Part shown: piece after piece, positions 63,324 through 64,000 of the stretch | Numbering within the stretch: the first letter of the stretch is position 1 | Layout of the letters: each line of letters begins with the position of its first letter | Assembly: GCF_014863605.1 (NCBI RefSeq) | Contig: NZ_CP062252.1 | Coordinates: forward strand, 496,001 to 560,000 | Direction: 5' to 3' | DNA length: 64,000 nt | Source of the DNA: Pseudomonas allokribbensis | Lineage (GTDB): Bacteria > Pseudomonadota > Gammaproteobacteria > Pseudomonadales > Pseudomonadaceae | Position numbers and translations under genes: made by a program | Notes under the pieces: model-generated | Database searches by the model: none | What the model was told of the DNA's origin: nothing | Seen by the model: only the letters and a program-made list of their open reading frames with translations

Positions 63324-64000
63324 TGCAGTTGTCCGATCTGAAACACGCCGGACGTACGCCGAGCCTGCCGCTGACGGTTTCGTTGGCTGATGCGGCGGGT
63401 GCCGCCGATTTGCAGTTGCTCAGCCTGTTGCGGGTGTTGCCGGGGCAGCGCTATGTCGGTGCCGGCGTGTGGCGCGGGCGTCCGGTGTTGGCCAAATTGC
63501 TGGTTGGCAGCAAGGCTGCACGGCATTTTCAGCGTGAACTGGAAGGGGTGAAACTGCTTGCCGCCCAAGGCATGACTACGCCGCTGCTGCTGGCCGATGG
63601 TCTGAAGGATGGCGAGGGTGGCTGGTTGTTGTTCGAGTTTCTCGAAGGCGCCGAAAGCCTGGGTGATGCCTGGAGCAAGGTTGAATCCTTGCCGGTGCTG
63701 GCCGACGAGCAATCGTCGGTACTGGCCGAGGCCCTCGGCGCCATTGGCCAATTGCACGGCAAAGGCCTGTGGCAGGAAGACCTGCATTTGGACAACCTGC
63801 TGCGCCACGACGGTCAGTTGTACCTGATCGATGGCGCCGGTATCTGCGCGGAAAACACCGGCCAGCCATTGTCCCGGCAGAAAGTGTTGGAAAACCTCGG
63901 GGTGTTTTTTGCCCAGTTGCCCAAGTCGCTTGAGCCTTTCACCGAAGAATTGTTGGTGTATTACCTGCTGAGCAACAGCGAGCACGCGCTGCCGCTGGAA
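63323..64000 (+). CDS. LPS kinase-like protein, N-terminal part (cut by window end)
   Basis: 226 codons are visible and the frame is open at the window edge. RYVGAGVWRGRPVLAKLLVG has the N-lobe Lys, LWQEDLHLDNLL a catalytic loop with both Asp and Asn, and LYLIDGAGI the metal-binding Asp, so this member looks active, unlike its neighbour. It overlaps the preceding stop by one base and matches the position of P. aeruginosa PA5006 in the core operon. Confidence 0.82.
   Translation, partial: MQLSDLKHAGRTPSLPLTVSLADAAGAADLQLLSLLRVLPGQRYVGAGVWRGRPVLAKLLVGSKAARHFQRELEGVKLLAAQGMTTPLLLADGLKDGEGGWLLFEFLEGAESLGDAWSKVESLPVLADEQSSVLAEALGAIGQLHGKGLWQEDLHLDNLLRHDGQLYLIDGAGICAENTGQPLSRQKVLENLGVFFAQLPKSLEPFTEELLVYYLLSNSEHALPLE

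Overview
The window is about 64 kb of GC-rich, densely coding Gammaproteobacterial chromosome. It looks like Pseudomonas of the P. fluorescens type. The evidence is REP-like palindromes built on GATCGTTCCCACGC, a PutA with an N-terminal ribbon-helix-helix domain, and a housekeeping backbone in an order I remember from the P. aeruginosa PA5006-PA5023 region: LPS-core kinases, waaPGCF, glnE, aceEF, dipA, msrA, an acyl-CoA dehydrogenase, a K+/H+ antiporter, a large MscS-type channel and selO. No rRNA, tRNA, IS element, prophage or CRISPR array was seen. All similarity statements come from reading motifs; no database was searched.

Left edge (1-534): the end of a HigB-type toxin gene and its overlapping antitoxin gene, closed by a terminator. 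Positions 546-18984 are one minus-strand operon-like block for an aryl polyene (APE) type pigment-lipid. It holds a chain-length factor (ApeC), acyltransferase (ApeD), two carrier proteins (ApeE/F), a membrane protein, an acyl-ACP ligase fused to a dehydratase (ApeH-ApeI), a glycosyltransferase, a second acyltransferase, a MIO aromatic ammonia-lyase, a thioesterase (ApeK), a LolA-like carrier, an MMPL exporter, a CPA2-type antiporter, a halogenase-like flavoprotein, a methyltransferase, a DUF3261 lipoprotein, ApeO/P/Q/R and a small exported protein. Most genes overlap by 1-25 bp, and a good sigma-70 promoter lies at 19086-19114. The inferred flow is: the lyase or another source supplies an aryl acid, ApeH loads it on ApeE/F, ApeO/C with ApeQ and ApeI/ApeP build the polyene, the tailoring enzymes modify the head group, and the LolA/MMPL/lipoprotein set moves the product to the outer membrane.

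Positions 19355-27327 hold an orphan ParA ATPase, then trxC, selO, a MscK-type channel and a K+/H+ antiporter. Positions 27485-31954 hold two chemoreceptors flanking a coiled-coil protein and a divergent ZapA-like protein. Positions 32001-39843 hold an acyl-CoA dehydrogenase and the divergent putA/putP pair, whose 458-bp gap carries seven GTTGCA/TGCAAC PutA-type sites.

Positions 40070-43438 are an accessory patch: an orphan T6SS vgrG, a DUF4123 adaptor with no recognisable effector behind it, and a probably structured RNA leader before a small unknown gene. Positions 43545-57763 hold rlmJ, msrA, dipA (c-di-GMP phosphodiesterase), a PhoD-like phosphatase that looks inserted, aceF, aceE and glnE. 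Two 13-bp palindromes of GntR/FadR type lie in the aceE-glnE gap. Positions 57815-64000 are the LPS inner-core operon waaF-waaC-waaG-waaP followed by three further kinase-like genes, the last cut by the window end.
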